In this document: piece after piece, positions 26,103 to 33,890 of the stretch
How the letters are laid out: every line of letters begins with the position of its first letter
Position numbering within the stretch: position 1 is the first letter of the stretch
Assembly (NCBI RefSeq): GCF_014203715.1
Contig: NZ_JACHJP010000003.1
Location: 186,001 to 250,000 of the forward strand
From: Streptosporangium saharense
GTDB taxonomy: Bacteria > Actinomycetota > Actinomycetes > Streptosporangiales > Streptosporangiaceae
Direction of reading: 5' to 3'
DNA: 64,000 nucleotides
Notes under the pieces: model-generated
Database searches by the model: none
Told to the model about the DNA's origin: nothing
What the model saw: only the letters and a program-made list of their open reading frames with translations
Made by a program: the position numbers and the translations under genes

Positions 26103-26150
26103 GGCCGGGGCGGGCTGCCCTTCAAGCAGAGCCCGTCCCGGCCTTTCTTT
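26103..26150 (+). terminator. Strong plus-strand terminator antisense to the 78-aa gene's leader
   Basis: GGCCGGGGCGGGCT (26103-26116) pairs with AGCCCGTCCCGGCC (26130-26143) with one mismatch in 14, followed by TTTCTTTT. The T-rich tail shows that it acts on plus-strand transcripts, the only upstream source being the PIG-L gene 260 nt away. Confidence 0.8.
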
Positions 26151-26175
26151 TGCCTTCGCTCGGCGGAGGGCTTTC

Positions 26176-26219
26176 CGGTGATGTATTCACCGTGACCTTG
26201 TAATTACCGTGTGTATAGT
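26176..26219 (+). promoter_or_regulatory. Promoter region of the Scr1-type regulator with CGGTGA palindrome
   Basis: CGGTGA-TGTAT-TCACCG (26176-26192) is a perfect 17-bp interrupted palindrome. TATAGT (26214-26219) is the best -10 candidate, placing the palindrome around the -35 region. The leader would be about 80 nt; GGAAAGGTGAG precedes ATG 26309. Confidence 0.5.
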
Positions 26220-26308
26220 GGCACGCGTACAGACGGCTCGACAAGTTGTCCAGCATCTTTACTTGGAAAGTTCCGTGTATTGCGTGGGTATGCCCGGAAA
26301 GGTGAGTT

Positions 26309-27166
26309 ATGGCTGCGGTGAAATGGGTTACTCTGCGTTCCCAGTGGCTCGGTCAGCAACTGCGGGATCTACGCGAGGCCAACGGCCTGATTCTCAAGGA
26401 CGCCGCCGAGTATCTTCAGCGCGATCCAGGAACCGTCAGCCGCTTCGAGACGGGCGGCTACCCCATCCGCCGCCCCGACCTGCTGGCCCTCCTCGACCTG
26501 TACGGCGTCGCTGACCCCAGGCGCCGTGAAGAGTTCGTCAGGCTCAGCCAGGAGGTCTGGAAGAAGGGCTGGTGGGACGGCTACGACGGAGAGGTGACCG
26601 GTGCGCTGGTCGACTTCGCCTGGCTGGAGGCCCGGTCACTTGAGATCCGGGGTTTCGACAGCATGATCCTGCCCGGTCTGTTCCAGACCCCACGGTACGC
26701 GCGGGTGGTGATCTCGACGCTCGAACGCGACGCGAACGAGGCGCAGATCGACCGCTGGATCGAGTTCCGTATGGGGCGTCAGAAGATCCTCGAAGGAGAG
26801 AATCCGCCGCGTTTCATGGTGATTCTCGACGAAGCGGTGCTGCGTCGTGAGGTCGGCGGCAGGGAATGCCAGGTGGAACAGCTCCGTCACCTCGTGGACC
26901 AGGCGGCCAGGCCGAATGTGGAGATTCGCGTTCTGCCGCTCAGCGTGGGAGTGCATGCCTGCGTTACAGGCGCATTCCGGATTTTCACCCTGGGAGAGGG
27001 TTTTCCTGGGGTCGGCTATGCCGAAACCCCGAAGGGAGCCATCTACGTGGAGTCGCCGGACAGCGAGAGCTTTGTGAGGATGTACGAAGAGGCGCTGAAG
27101 CTCACGCTCAGTCCCGAGGAATCGGTTGAATTCATCGCCGCGATAGCGAGGGAGCTTTCACGGTGA
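26309..27166 (+). CDS. XRE-family regulator with DUF5753 (Scr1 type)
   Basis: 285 aa. N-terminal XRE HTH (L-G-Q-Q-L-R-D-L-R-E-A-N-G-L, then D-P-G-T-V-S-R-F-E-T-G), followed by the DUF5753 domain recognised by G-F-D-S-M-I-L-P-G-L-F-Q-T-P-R-Y-A-R and Q-L-R-H-L-V-D-Q-A-A-R-P-N-V-E-I-R-V-L-P. These pairs with DUF397 proteins are greatly expanded in Streptomyces and Streptosporangium and affect development and metabolite production (for example BldB/Scr systems). The DUF397 gene follows after 18 nt. Confidence 0.93.
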   Translation: MAAVKWVTLRSQWLGQQLRDLREANGLILKDAAEYLQRDPGTVSRFETGGYPIRRPDLLALLDLYGVADPRRREEFVRLSQEVWKKGWWDGYDGEVTGALVDFAWLEARSLEIRGFDSMILPGLFQTPRYARVVISTLERDANEAQIDRWIEFRMGRQKILEGENPPRFMVILDEAVLRREVGGRECQVEQLRHLVDQAARPNVEIRVLPLSVGVHACVTGAFRIFTLGEGFPGVGYAETPKGAIYVESPDSESFVRMYEEALKLTLSPEESVEFIAAIARELSR

Positions 27167-27184
27167 GCGAATGAAAGGTATGGC

Positions 27185-27412
27185 ATGTCCATTTCTGAGG
27201 ACCTGGCCCAGGTGGCCTGGCACATCAGTACGAAGAGCAGCGAGAACATGGGCGGAAGCTGTGTGGAGGCGGGGCCGTTCGCTGATGGGAGTGGGCGGGT
27301 GGCCGTACGGCACAGCCATCGTCCCGATGGTGAGGTGATCGTCTACTCGCGAAGTGAGTGGAAAGCGTTCATCGGCGGCGTCAAGGACGGCGAGTTCGAC
27401 TTTCCCGCCTAG
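27185..27412 (+). CDS. DUF397 protein, partner of the Scr1-type regulator
   Basis: 75 aa. The family signature is visible: W-H-I-S-T-K-S-S-E-N-M-G-G-S-C-V-E-A-G, V-A-V-R-H-S-H-R-P-D-G and the final S-R-S-E-W-K-A-F-I-G-G-V-K-D-G-E-F-D-F. Such small proteins pair with the adjacent DUF5753 regulator; the cognate binding or antagonism is inferred from family context. It is 18 nt downstream in the same operon and is followed by a hairpin terminator at 27441-27464. Confidence 0.92.
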   Translation: MSISEDLAQVAWHISTKSSENMGGSCVEAGPFADGSGRVAVRHSHRPDGEVIVYSRSEWKAFIGGVKDGEFDFPA

Positions 27413-27440
27413 AACCTTCCCGGCCTAGAGAACCGAAGAA

Positions 27441-27464
27441 GGGCCGTCCTGGTTGGGACGGCCC
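27441..27464. terminator. Hairpin between convergent genes
   Basis: GGGCCGTCC (27441-27449), TGGTTG, GGACGGCCC (27456-27464): perfect 9-bp stem, no T-run. It sits between the DUF397 gene and the convergent PRC-barrel gene and may serve both. Confidence 0.65.
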
Positions 27465-27476
27465 TCTCGTATGGGT

Positions 27477-27830
27477 TCAGGCGACCGGCAGGCGGCCGTA
27501 GTGGTCGTCGAGGCGGGCGCGGTAGGCGGGTGACCGGTAGGTGTTCTCGTCGAACTCCGGCGCCCCCTCGATCTCCTCCTTGCCGAGGGAGAAGTGGACG
27601 CTGCGGGCGTGCGGGTCGATCCGGGTGACGGCCGCGGCGGGCAGCAGGACCCTCTTGCCGAAGCTCAGGAAGCCGACGTCCGCGACCACGAAGCTGTCAC
27701 CGGCCACGTTGCTCTCCTCGTCCACCGTGCCGATCACGCCGTCGGTGGTCTCGACGTCGAAGCCGATCACGCTCAGGCTCTCGTCCTCGAAGACACCGGC
27801 ACGGTAGGTCCACAGGTTCTCGACGGTCAT
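27477..27830 (-). CDS. PRC-barrel domain protein
   Basis: 117 aa. The segment V-I-G-F-D-V-E-T-T-D-G-V-I-G-T-V-D-E and V-A-D-V-G-F-L-S-F-G-K-R-V-L-L-P-A-A-A-V form the PRC-barrel beta fold, with a short C-terminal extension containing Y-R-S-P-A-Y. Actinobacterial stand-alone PRC-barrel proteins are often stress-linked, but no precise function is known. No neighbours suggest a pathway. Confidence 0.85.
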   Translation of the reverse strand: MTVENLWTYRAGVFEDESLSVIGFDVETTDGVIGTVDEESNVAGDSFVVADVGFLSFGKRVLLPAAAVTRIDPHARSVHFSLGKEEIEGAPEFDENTYRSPAYRARLDDHYGRLPVA

Positions 27831-27924
27831 GTCCGTCCCCCCTCACCGATCATGGGATGCGCAAGGGATGGCTACCCATGATGACCGGGATAAACGCCCC
27901 CGGAGAGCGCTTTCCGATCAGCGG

Positions 27925-29718
27925 TCAGGCGGGGGCGAGGGCGGCGTCGCGCCGTACGAGAGCGGCGTAGTGACCGTCGGCGGCGAGCAGTTCGTCGTGG
28001 GTGCCGCGCTCGGCGACGCGCCCGTGGTCGAGGACCACGATCTGGTCGGCGTCACGGACGGTTGACAGGCGGTGGGCGATGGTGATCGTCGTACGGCCCC
28101 GCGACAGGGTGTCCAGGGCCTCCTGGACGGCACGCTCGGTGCGGGTGTCCAGGGCGCTGGTCGCCTCGTCGAGGATCAGCACGGGCGGGTCGCGCAGCAG
28201 CGTGCGGGCGATGGCCAGGCGCTGCTTCTCGCCCCCGGAGAAGCGGTAGCCGCGCTCGCCGACCACCGTCTCGTAGCCGTCGGGCAGCGACATGACGTGG
28301 TCGTGGATGCGGGCGGCGCGGGCCGCCTCGACCAGTTCGGCGTCGGTCGCGGACGGCTTGGCGAAGCGGAGGTTGTCGGCGATCGAGGAGTGGAAGAGGT
28401 AGGTCTCCTGGGAGACCACGCCGACCACCTCGGCCAGCGTCTCGAAGCTCAGCTCACGGACGTCGACGCCGTCAACGGTGACCCGGCCCCCGGTCACGTC
28501 GTACAGCCGGGGCAGCAGGTAGCTCAGCGTCGTCTTGCCCGAGCCGGTCTCGCCGACCACGGCCAGGGTCGTGCCCGCGGGCACGGTGAGGTCCACGTCC
28601 GACAGCGTTGGAACGGCTTCCGCGTCGGGCCCGGCGTAGGAGAAGTCCACGTGCTCGAAGCGGACCTCGCCGCGCACGTCCTTCAGCGACTTGCGGCCCG
28701 GGTGGATGTCCACGGGCAGGTCGAGATACTCGAAGATGCGGCCGAACAGCGCCAGGGAGCTCTGCACGTCGACGCCGAGCCGCAGCAGGGAGACGGTCGG
28801 CCGGAACAGGCTCATCTGCAGGGTGGTGAAGGCGACGACCGTGCCGATGGAGACCGCGGAGGTCAGCCCGGCCGCCCAGTAGATCACCGCGGGCATCGCC
28901 GACATGACGATCTGGATGGTGGACTGCCGCCAGCGCCCGGCCATGCTCGACCGGACCCCGAGGTCGGCCAGCTCGTCGGAGGCCGCGGTGAACCGCCCGG
29001 TCAGCTCGGGGGACTGGCCCATCGTGCGGCCGAGCAGGATGCCGCTGACCGACAGCGACTCCTGGACCATCGAGGAGAGAGCGGCCAGTTTGCGTTGCCG
29101 CTCCGAGGTGATCTTCCTGCGCTCCTGGCCGACCTTGCGGCTGATCCACACGAAGACCGGCAGCAGCAGGAGGGAGACGAGAGTCAGCCGCCAGTCGAGA
29201 ACGACCATGGCGATGATCGTCGCGATCACGGTGGTCAGGTTGGAGACGATCGAGGCGGCGGTGGAGGTGACCACCGACTGCATGCCGCCGATGTCGTTGG
29301 CGATGCGCGACTGCACCTCGCCGGTGCGTGTTCTGGTGAAGAAGGCCAGGGACATGCGCTGCAGGTGCGCGTAGACGCCGGTGCGCAGGTCGTGCATGAC
29401 GCGCTGGCCGACGGTGTTCGACACGAGGGTCTGCACGACGTCCAGGACGCTGGTGACGACGGCGACCGCGACCATGCCGAGCGCGAGCAGCGTCAGCAGG
29501 CCGGTCCTGCCGTGCGGGATGGCGTCGTCGAGGACCTCGCGCAGCATGAACGGCGAGGCGAGTGAGACGAGGGAGGACAGACCGATGAGGGCGCCGACCA
29601 CGGCCAGGCGGCCTCGGTAGGGACGGAACAGGGTGACGATGCGCCGCAGCGGCGCACGGGGTTCGTCGGTCATATCGGGTCTTTCGTGGGAGAAGGTTCC
29701 TTCGGTTCGTTCAGGCAT
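27925..29718 (-). CDS. ABC exporter, fused transmembrane and ATPase domains
   Basis: 597 aa half-transporter of the MsbA/multidrug type. Six transmembrane helices span about 30-320. The ATPase has Walker A G-E-T-G-S-G-K-T-T, Q-loop V-V-S-Q-E-T, signature F-S-G-G-E-K-Q-R, Walker B V-L-I-L-D-E-A-T-S-A-L-D and H-loop I-A-H-R-L. It lacks a partner, so it probably forms a homodimer. ATG 29718 has AAAGGGG at five bases; ATG 29673 is a weaker alternative. Divergence from the MarR gene suggests drug-inducible efflux. Confidence 0.93.
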   Translation of the reverse strand: MPERTEGTFSHERPDMTDEPRAPLRRIVTLFRPYRGRLAVVGALIGLSSLVSLASPFMLREVLDDAIPHGRTGLLTLLALGMVAVAVVTSVLDVVQTLVSNTVGQRVMHDLRTGVYAHLQRMSLAFFTRTRTGEVQSRIANDIGGMQSVVTSTAASIVSNLTTVIATIIAMVVLDWRLTLVSLLLLPVFVWISRKVGQERRKITSERQRKLAALSSMVQESLSVSGILLGRTMGQSPELTGRFTAASDELADLGVRSSMAGRWRQSTIQIVMSAMPAVIYWAAGLTSAVSIGTVVAFTTLQMSLFRPTVSLLRLGVDVQSSLALFGRIFEYLDLPVDIHPGRKSLKDVRGEVRFEHVDFSYAGPDAEAVPTLSDVDLTVPAGTTLAVVGETGSGKTTLSYLLPRLYDVTGGRVTVDGVDVRELSFETLAEVVGVVSQETYLFHSSIADNLRFAKPSATDAELVEAARAARIHDHVMSLPDGYETVVGERGYRFSGGEKQRLAIARTLLRDPPVLILDEATSALDTRTERAVQEALDTLSRGRTTITIAHRLSTVRDADQIVVLDHGRVAERGTHDELLAADGHYAALVRRDAALAPA

Positions 29719-29777
29719 GCAACCCCTTTCTGATGTTCTCTCAAACAGAGGTTAACTCATATTCATTCCTGTGGACA

Positions 29778-30206
29778 ATGAGATACGTTCAGGGGGTGGA
29801 GACGGAACTGGCCGAGCTGCTGCGAGGGGTCAGCCATCGGCTGCGCCGGGGGTACGGCGCGCGGTTCGGCCCGCTGGGCCTGACCCCCGGGCAGGTGCGG
29901 GCGCTGCGGGTGATCGCCGAGGCCGAACCGCCGCTCAGGATGGTCCAGCTCGCCGAGGCGCTCAGGATCGTGCCGCGCTCGGTGACCCCGGTGATCGACG
30001 CCCTTGAGGAGATGGGGCTGGTGCGGCGCGAGGTCGATCCGGCCAACCGCCGTTCGACCCTCCTGGCGCTCACCCCCGAGGGAGAGGCCCGCTACGAGCA
30101 GGTCCGCGAGGCGCGCAGGCAGGCGGCCGAGGAGCTGTTCTCCGTGCTCACCCCCGACCAGCGGGAGCAACTGAGAGATCTGCTGAGCCTGGTCGAGGGG
30201 CGTTAG
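29778..30206 (+). CDS. MarR-family regulator
   Basis: About 142 aa. Winged helix: L-T-P-G-Q-V-R-A-L-R-V-I-A-E-A, recognition helix I-V-P-R-S-V-T-P-V-I-D-A-L-E-E-M-G-L-V, and wing D-P-A-N-R-R-S-T-L-L-A-L-T-P-E-G. ATG 29778 and GTG 29796 are both possible starts, neither with a strong Shine-Dalgarno; ATG 29733 lies too close to the divergent exporter start. The short shared intergenic region carries CTCAT / ATGAG arms around 29755-29782, a possible operator. Likely represses the exporter and itself. Confidence 0.9.
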   Translation: MRYVQGVETELAELLRGVSHRLRRGYGARFGPLGLTPGQVRALRVIAEAEPPLRMVQLAEALRIVPRSVTPVIDALEEMGLVRREVDPANRRSTLLALTPEGEARYEQVREARRQAAEELFSVLTPDQREQLRDLLSLVEGR

Positions 30207-30249
30207 GATCAAGGTCATGCCGCGTCGGTCGTCGGGTTCGTAGGTCACC

Positions 30250-31326
30250 GTGGCACTGCAACCTCCGCCCGAGCTCGCCGCCGTCCTCAGCCTCGTCACC
30301 CCCTGGCCGGTGATCGACGAGGACAAACTCCACGCGTCCGGACAGCGGTGGATCACGTTCGCGACGACGATGAGCCGTAACACGTCGGCCGCCGAAACCC
30401 ACGTCGCCCAGACCACGTTCCGCAACGACGGCGACGACATCAAGGCGTTCGACCACGACTGGCGGGACACCTCGAAACGGTCCGGCGACGCGATAGCCGC
30501 CGCCCTGTTCATCGGCTACGCCCAGCAGATCTCGGCCATGGCCGTGCTCGCCATGAAGGTCTCACTGATCGCCGTTCTCGTACGGCTGGCGCTGAACCTG
30601 CGGCGGCTCGCCACGGCCTCGGGCCCCACGGGCGGAGCCTCCCTGACGGCCGTCCCCGCCCTCGTGGGCAACGCCCGCCAGGCCGTACGGCAGATCATCC
30701 GTAAGGCGGTCGAACTGCTCAGGCGGAGCGCGCTGCGCCTCTTCGAGCGGGCCTCCAAGCTCCTGCGGAAGCCCGCCGAGCGCGCGGGGGCCGGGCCGCC
30801 CCTGCTACCGAAGAGCCCGAAGGGCCCGCAGCGCCCGCCCACGCCGCCGCGCGGTCCGGACAACTACCTGGAGGCCGCCGCCGACAGGAGTGTGGACGTC
30901 AGGACGATCACTCCCTATCCGATCTGGCGCAGGGACCGCGAACCGCTCTACCGGGCCGACAACAGGTCACCGGACGAGGTGTTCGAGCAGGGGTTCCACC
31001 CACGGGACCCGTCCGCGACCGACCTGGACGCCTACGTGCACCGGGGCTCCTCCTCCGCCTTCGTGGGGACCAGCACGCGCCGGGACATCTCCAACGTCCT
31101 GCCGCGCCGCTACACCTACGAGGTGGACGCCCCCGGTGGGATCGACGCCAACCGCACCTTCGCCACGGGCAGCGCCCGCCTGCACCACGAGCAGGAGATC
31201 GCCTTCCCCGGTGGCGTGCACCGGCGCTACGTCTCCGGCGCCTGGCCGGAGGGCGTGCCGAAGACGCCGGAGCACTTCATCCCCAATCCGCACTTCGATC
31301 CCTATCCCGGCTACCCACAGGCATGA
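30250..31326 (+). CDS. Type VII secretion-type polymorphic toxin with cholera-toxin-like ADP-ribosyltransferase domain
   Basis: 358 aa. Residues 1-115 resemble the WXG100-like N-terminal domain of CpnT-type toxins (T-P-W-P-V-I-D-E-D-K-L, Trp-rich helical hairpin) with a hydrophobic segment at about 87-115. A basic, Pro-rich linker follows (170-220). The C-terminal domain carries an R-S-E-class ADP-ribosyltransferase set: L-Y-R235-A-D-N-R-S-P-D-E, T274-S275-T276, and E314-Q-E316 in H-E-Q-E-I-A-F-P-G-G-V. These strings closely resemble cholera toxin A1 (LYRADSRPPDE, STS, EQE). All catalytic positions are intact, so it is probably an active NAD-dependent toxin; target and secretion are inferred. 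The gene at 31341 is probably its partner or immunity factor. Confidence 0.85.
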   Translation: MALQPPPELAAVLSLVTPWPVIDEDKLHASGQRWITFATTMSRNTSAAETHVAQTTFRNDGDDIKAFDHDWRDTSKRSGDAIAAALFIGYAQQISAMAVLAMKVSLIAVLVRLALNLRRLATASGPTGGASLTAVPALVGNARQAVRQIIRKAVELLRRSALRLFERASKLLRKPAERAGAGPPLLPKSPKGPQRPPTPPRGPDNYLEAAADRSVDVRTITPYPIWRRDREPLYRADNRSPDEVFEQGFHPRDPSATDLDAYVHRGSSSAFVGTSTRRDISNVLPRRYTYEVDAPGGIDANRTFATGSARLHHEQEIAFPGGVHRRYVSGAWPEGVPKTPEHFIPNPHFDPYPGYPQA

Positions 31327-31340
31327 TCAGGAGACGTTGA

Positions 31341-31901
31341 GTGAACGATTCCCTGCCGCCCCCGCCGCTCACCGACGAGCTGCGGGAACAGGCGCGGCGC
31401 AGTCCCGGGGCGTGGTTGTACGCGATCGACCCCTTCTTCGACCCCGAGGGCGAGGTGCCACCGTACGGCGTCGTCGGGGCGTGGCAGGCCGACGGGCGCG
31501 GTGAGATCACCGGGGAGTTCCGCCGCAATCCGAACTACCGGCCCTCGCCGGTGGCGCTCGGCTACCCCGAGCCGTCCGACCCGCTGGACGCGGCGGTCCA
31601 GCTCAGCGCGACCGGCTACGACACGGGGGAGAGGATCGTCCCCCTGCTCCGGGAGGTCGAGGTGATCGTGGCCGCGGGTCCCGGAGGGGGCATCCCGGTG
31701 TTCGACACGGGCGAGGGGCGGGCGGCCTTCGTCTACACGGCCCAGGAACACCTGCCCGGTGAGCTTCCCGAGGGCGCGACGGGCTGGCAGCGGATTCTTG
31801 GCGGTGACCTGATCGCCCTGCTGCCCCCGGCCGTCGGTGTCGCGATCAATCCCTCGGGACCGGTGGGGGTGATCCTGCCCCCCGGGGACCTGCGCCGTTG
31901 A
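31341..31901 (+). CDS. Type VII secretion-associated protein, candidate immunity protein
   Basis: 186 aa, 14 nt downstream of the toxin gene. The segment S-P-G-A-W-L-Y-A-I-D-P-F-F-D-P-E-G-E-V-P-P-Y-G-V-V-G-A-W followed by N-P-N-Y-R-P-S-P is typical of a family annotated as type VII secretion-associated proteins in actinobacteria. The tail resembles an SseB-like fold. No signal peptide or membrane segment is seen, consistent with a cytosolic immunity factor or chaperone. Its last 56 bp overlap the convergent WXG100-like gene. Confidence 0.75.
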   Translation: MNDSLPPPPLTDELREQARRSPGAWLYAIDPFFDPEGEVPPYGVVGAWQADGRGEITGEFRRNPNYRPSPVALGYPEPSDPLDAAVQLSATGYDTGERIVPLLREVEVIVAAGPGGGIPVFDTGEGRAAFVYTAQEHLPGELPEGATGWQRILGGDLIALLPPAVGVAINPSGPVGVILPPGDLRR

Positions 31902-32235
31902 CGTCCTGGAGGGACCGGGTGATCCGGTCGGCCTCCTCCTCGCTCCGCTGCTCCGCCACCTGGTAGCTCGCGGCCATGAACGCGGCGCCGTCGCCCGTCG
32001 TCACCTGACGCTCCGCCAGTGACTCGTAGACCTCAAGCGCGTGCCGGGTCACCGCGTGGTAGGTCGCGCCGACCAGGCTGCCCAGCTCGTCGTCCCCCCA
32101 GGGGTCGCCCTCGCCCTCAAGGAAGGCGCGCAGGGCCCGGACGTTCTCCGCCTGGCTCGTGCCGGTCCCGGAGAGCCCGGCGCCCGTGCTCCTGAGGTCC
32201 GCGCGCGAGACGTCCACCCCGTGACTGTCGGTCAC
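31846..32235 (-). CDS. WXG100/ESX-like small helical protein
   Basis: 129 aa, predicted all-helical with a central W-G (D-P-W-G-D-D-E-L-G) and flanking heptad-like helices, in the style of WXG100 (ESX) type VII substrates. The C-terminal tail is disordered and Pro-rich. The start GTG overlaps the YbaB-like gene stop by 4 bp. Its 3' end overlaps the toxin-partner gene by 56 bp tail to tail. Confidence 0.75.
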   Translation of the reverse strand: MTDSHGVDVSRADLRSTGAGLSGTGTSQAENVRALRAFLEGEGDPWGDDELGSLVGATYHAVTRHALEVYESLAERQVTTGDGAAFMAASYQVAEQRSEEEADRITRSLQDVNGAGPRGAGSPPPVPRD

Positions 32236-32642
32236 CGCTCCTCCAGACGTCGTACGGCGAGCTCGACCCCCGAGGCGAACTCGTCCAGGCGGCGCGCCAC
32301 GTCGGCCTGGACGTCCTCCAGGCTCTCCGTGAGCCTCCGAGGGTCCAGGATCGCCGCGGGGTCCAGGCCGGGGATACCCGCGCGGAGGTCGTCGAGAGCC
32401 GCGTTCACCGCGGTGAGGATCTCCCGCGCGAGGTCCTCCGACGCCATCCGCATGACCCGCGGATTGAGGTTCAGCTCGGCCAGCCGTCCGTCAGGGCCGA
32501 CCAGGACGCTCACTTGGCCGTCCGCCGCCTGGCCACTGCCCCGAAGCGTCTCCGGCGCCGGATCTCCCGGATCCTCCAGCGCGGAGAGGGACCGGATGGT
32601 CTCGGCGAGCAGGTCGTCGAAGGGCTGCCCGTTCTGGTGCAC
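32232..32642 (-). CDS. YbaB/EbfC-like protein of the type VII toxin locus
   Basis: 136 aa. The central segment V-S-V-L-V-G-P-D-G-R-L-A-E-L-N-L-N-P-R-V matches the YbaB/EbfC DNA-binding fold, followed by a long helix. Copies of this protein recur next to WXG100 and toxin genes in actinobacterial type VII polymorphic-toxin loci. It leads a two-gene operon with the WXG100-like gene. Confidence 0.8.
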   Translation of the reverse strand: MHQNGQPFDDLLAETIRSLSALEDPGDPAPETLRGSGQAADGQVSVLVGPDGRLAELNLNPRVMRMASEDLAREILTAVNAALDDLRAGIPGLDPAAILDPRRLTESLEDVQADVARRLDEFASGVELAVRRLEER

Positions 32643-32663
32643 GTTGATCGCTCCCGGTAGGTC

Positions 32664-33728
32664 TCAGGCCGGACGCCGCACTCCGCCGTCCGCGCTCTTG
32701 GTGCCCTCGTCGAGCCGCCAGCGGGGACGGCCGCCGACGAAGGTGGCCACGCAGCGGCCCGCCCCCTCGACGAGCAGTGCGGTGCAGGCCGTACGGGCGC
32801 TCGCCTCGACCGTGAAGACGGCGAAGTCGGCGCGGCTGCCCTGGCCGAGGCAGCCGACGCGGTGCGGGCCGTGAGCCATGCCGAGCGCCTTGGCGCCGCC
32901 CGTGGTCGCCGCCTCGACGAGGACGCGGCCGGACGTGGGGGACTCGCGCAGCAGCGTCCTGGCCAGGGTCAGTGGGTCGCCGCCCGTCCTGGTGCCGAAG
33001 GCGACCGTCTCGTCACCGTCGAGCAGCCCCTCGACGGCGAACGGCGAGGTGATGGCCACCGCCGTACCCCTGATGCGCAGGAGTTTGCGGTCGGCCTCGT
33101 CGAGCGGCCTGGAGACCGCCACGTGGCAGCCGGGGCCGAGCGCGCCCACCTCGTCGAGGAAGGCCAGCGGGTGGCGGCCGAGCTCGATGTGCAGGCGCAG
33201 GCCGAAGGTCCGCGACAGGATGGCCAGGTCCTCCATGACGACCGGGTCGGGGGAGTGGGCGGCGATGCCGATGGCCCCCGGGTGGTCGACCTCGCGGATG
33301 GCGGTGATGAGCTGGTCGCGTCCCTCGCGCTCCCAGGTGCCCTCGTCGGGGCAGCGCGTCTCCAGGTAGGTGATGCCGCCCATGCCGGTCGCGCCGAAGA
33401 CGGAGGCGGAGTCGAGGTCGCCCACGACCCCGGCGACCGCCGTGACGCCGTGGGCGAAGGCGGGGCTGTAGGCGCGGTCGAGCCTGAGGTGGGCGTCGAC
33501 GAGGCCGGGGACGATCATGCCGGGCCAGCGGGTGGGGGCGACGCCGGGGAAGGCGCTCTCGATCTGCCATCGCGGCCCGACCCGGAGCACCCGGTTTCCC
33601 CTGACCGCGACGGCGCCGTCCTCGACGGGAGGCTCGCAGACCGGCAGGACGAGCGGCGCGGTGTGCACGCTGACCGCTGGGAGCGCACGCGCACCGGCGA
33701 TCCGGCCGGCGGGCGTGGGCATAGGCAC
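32664..33728 (-). CDS. Amidohydrolase-like protein with a degenerate metal site
   Basis: 354 aa, with the overall layout of the imidazolonepropionase/cytosine-deaminase-type amidohydrolases: N-terminal beta-sandwich part (G-A-V-A-V-R-G-N-R-V-L), P-G-L-V-D-A-H entry to the barrel, and a C-terminal return (G-C-L-G-Q-G-S-R-A-D-F-A-V-F). The HxH metal motif that should follow is H-L-R, and the later His and Asp ligands are not evident (I-A-H-S-P-D near residue 158 is one remnant). It may be inactive, or use another mechanism. It is divergent from the M6 protease gene. The frame is open to ATG 33728 at the start of the protein. Confidence 0.75.
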   Translation of the reverse strand: MPMPTPAGRIAGARALPAVSVHTAPLVLPVCEPPVEDGAVAVRGNRVLRVGPRWQIESAFPGVAPTRWPGMIVPGLVDAHLRLDRAYSPAFAHGVTAVAGVVGDLDSASVFGATGMGGITYLETRCPDEGTWEREGRDQLITAIREVDHPGAIGIAAHSPDPVVMEDLAILSRTFGLRLHIELGRHPLAFLDEVGALGPGCHVAVSRPLDEADRKLLRIRGTAVAITSPFAVEGLLDGDETVAFGTRTGGDPLTLARTLLRESPTSGRVLVEAATTGGAKALGMAHGPHRVGCLGQGSRADFAVFTVEASARTACTALLVEGAGRCVATFVGGRPRWRLDEGTKSADGGVRRPA

Positions 33729-33803
33729 TCCTGGCTGTTTGTCCCTTTTAAGAGAGATTAAGTGTAGCGACCTGGTGATCTCAAACGCCGCACCGGCGAA
33801 GTC

Positions 33804-33820
33804 AGGAAGATTCTCTTCCT
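33804..33820. promoter_or_regulatory. Palindrome AGGAAGA-TTC-TCTTCCT
   Basis: Perfect 7-bp arms with a 3-nt spacer in the 162-nt intergenic region between the divergent amidohydrolase-like and M6 protease genes. TATAGC (33875-33880) lies ten bases before GTG 33891 and is the likely -10 box of the protease gene, about 55 bp downstream of the palindrome. Confidence 0.45.
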
Positions 33821-33890
33821 ACATCTGACAGACGACCTTCCTACAGAAGTCGATTGATCAGTCGGAAAGCGATCTATAGCGTCATTTTTC

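Noticed and set aside
26309..27412. Scr1/DUF397 pair considered as a classical toxin-antitoxin module
   Set aside because: Neither protein shows a known toxin fold; the pair is better described as a regulator and its partner.
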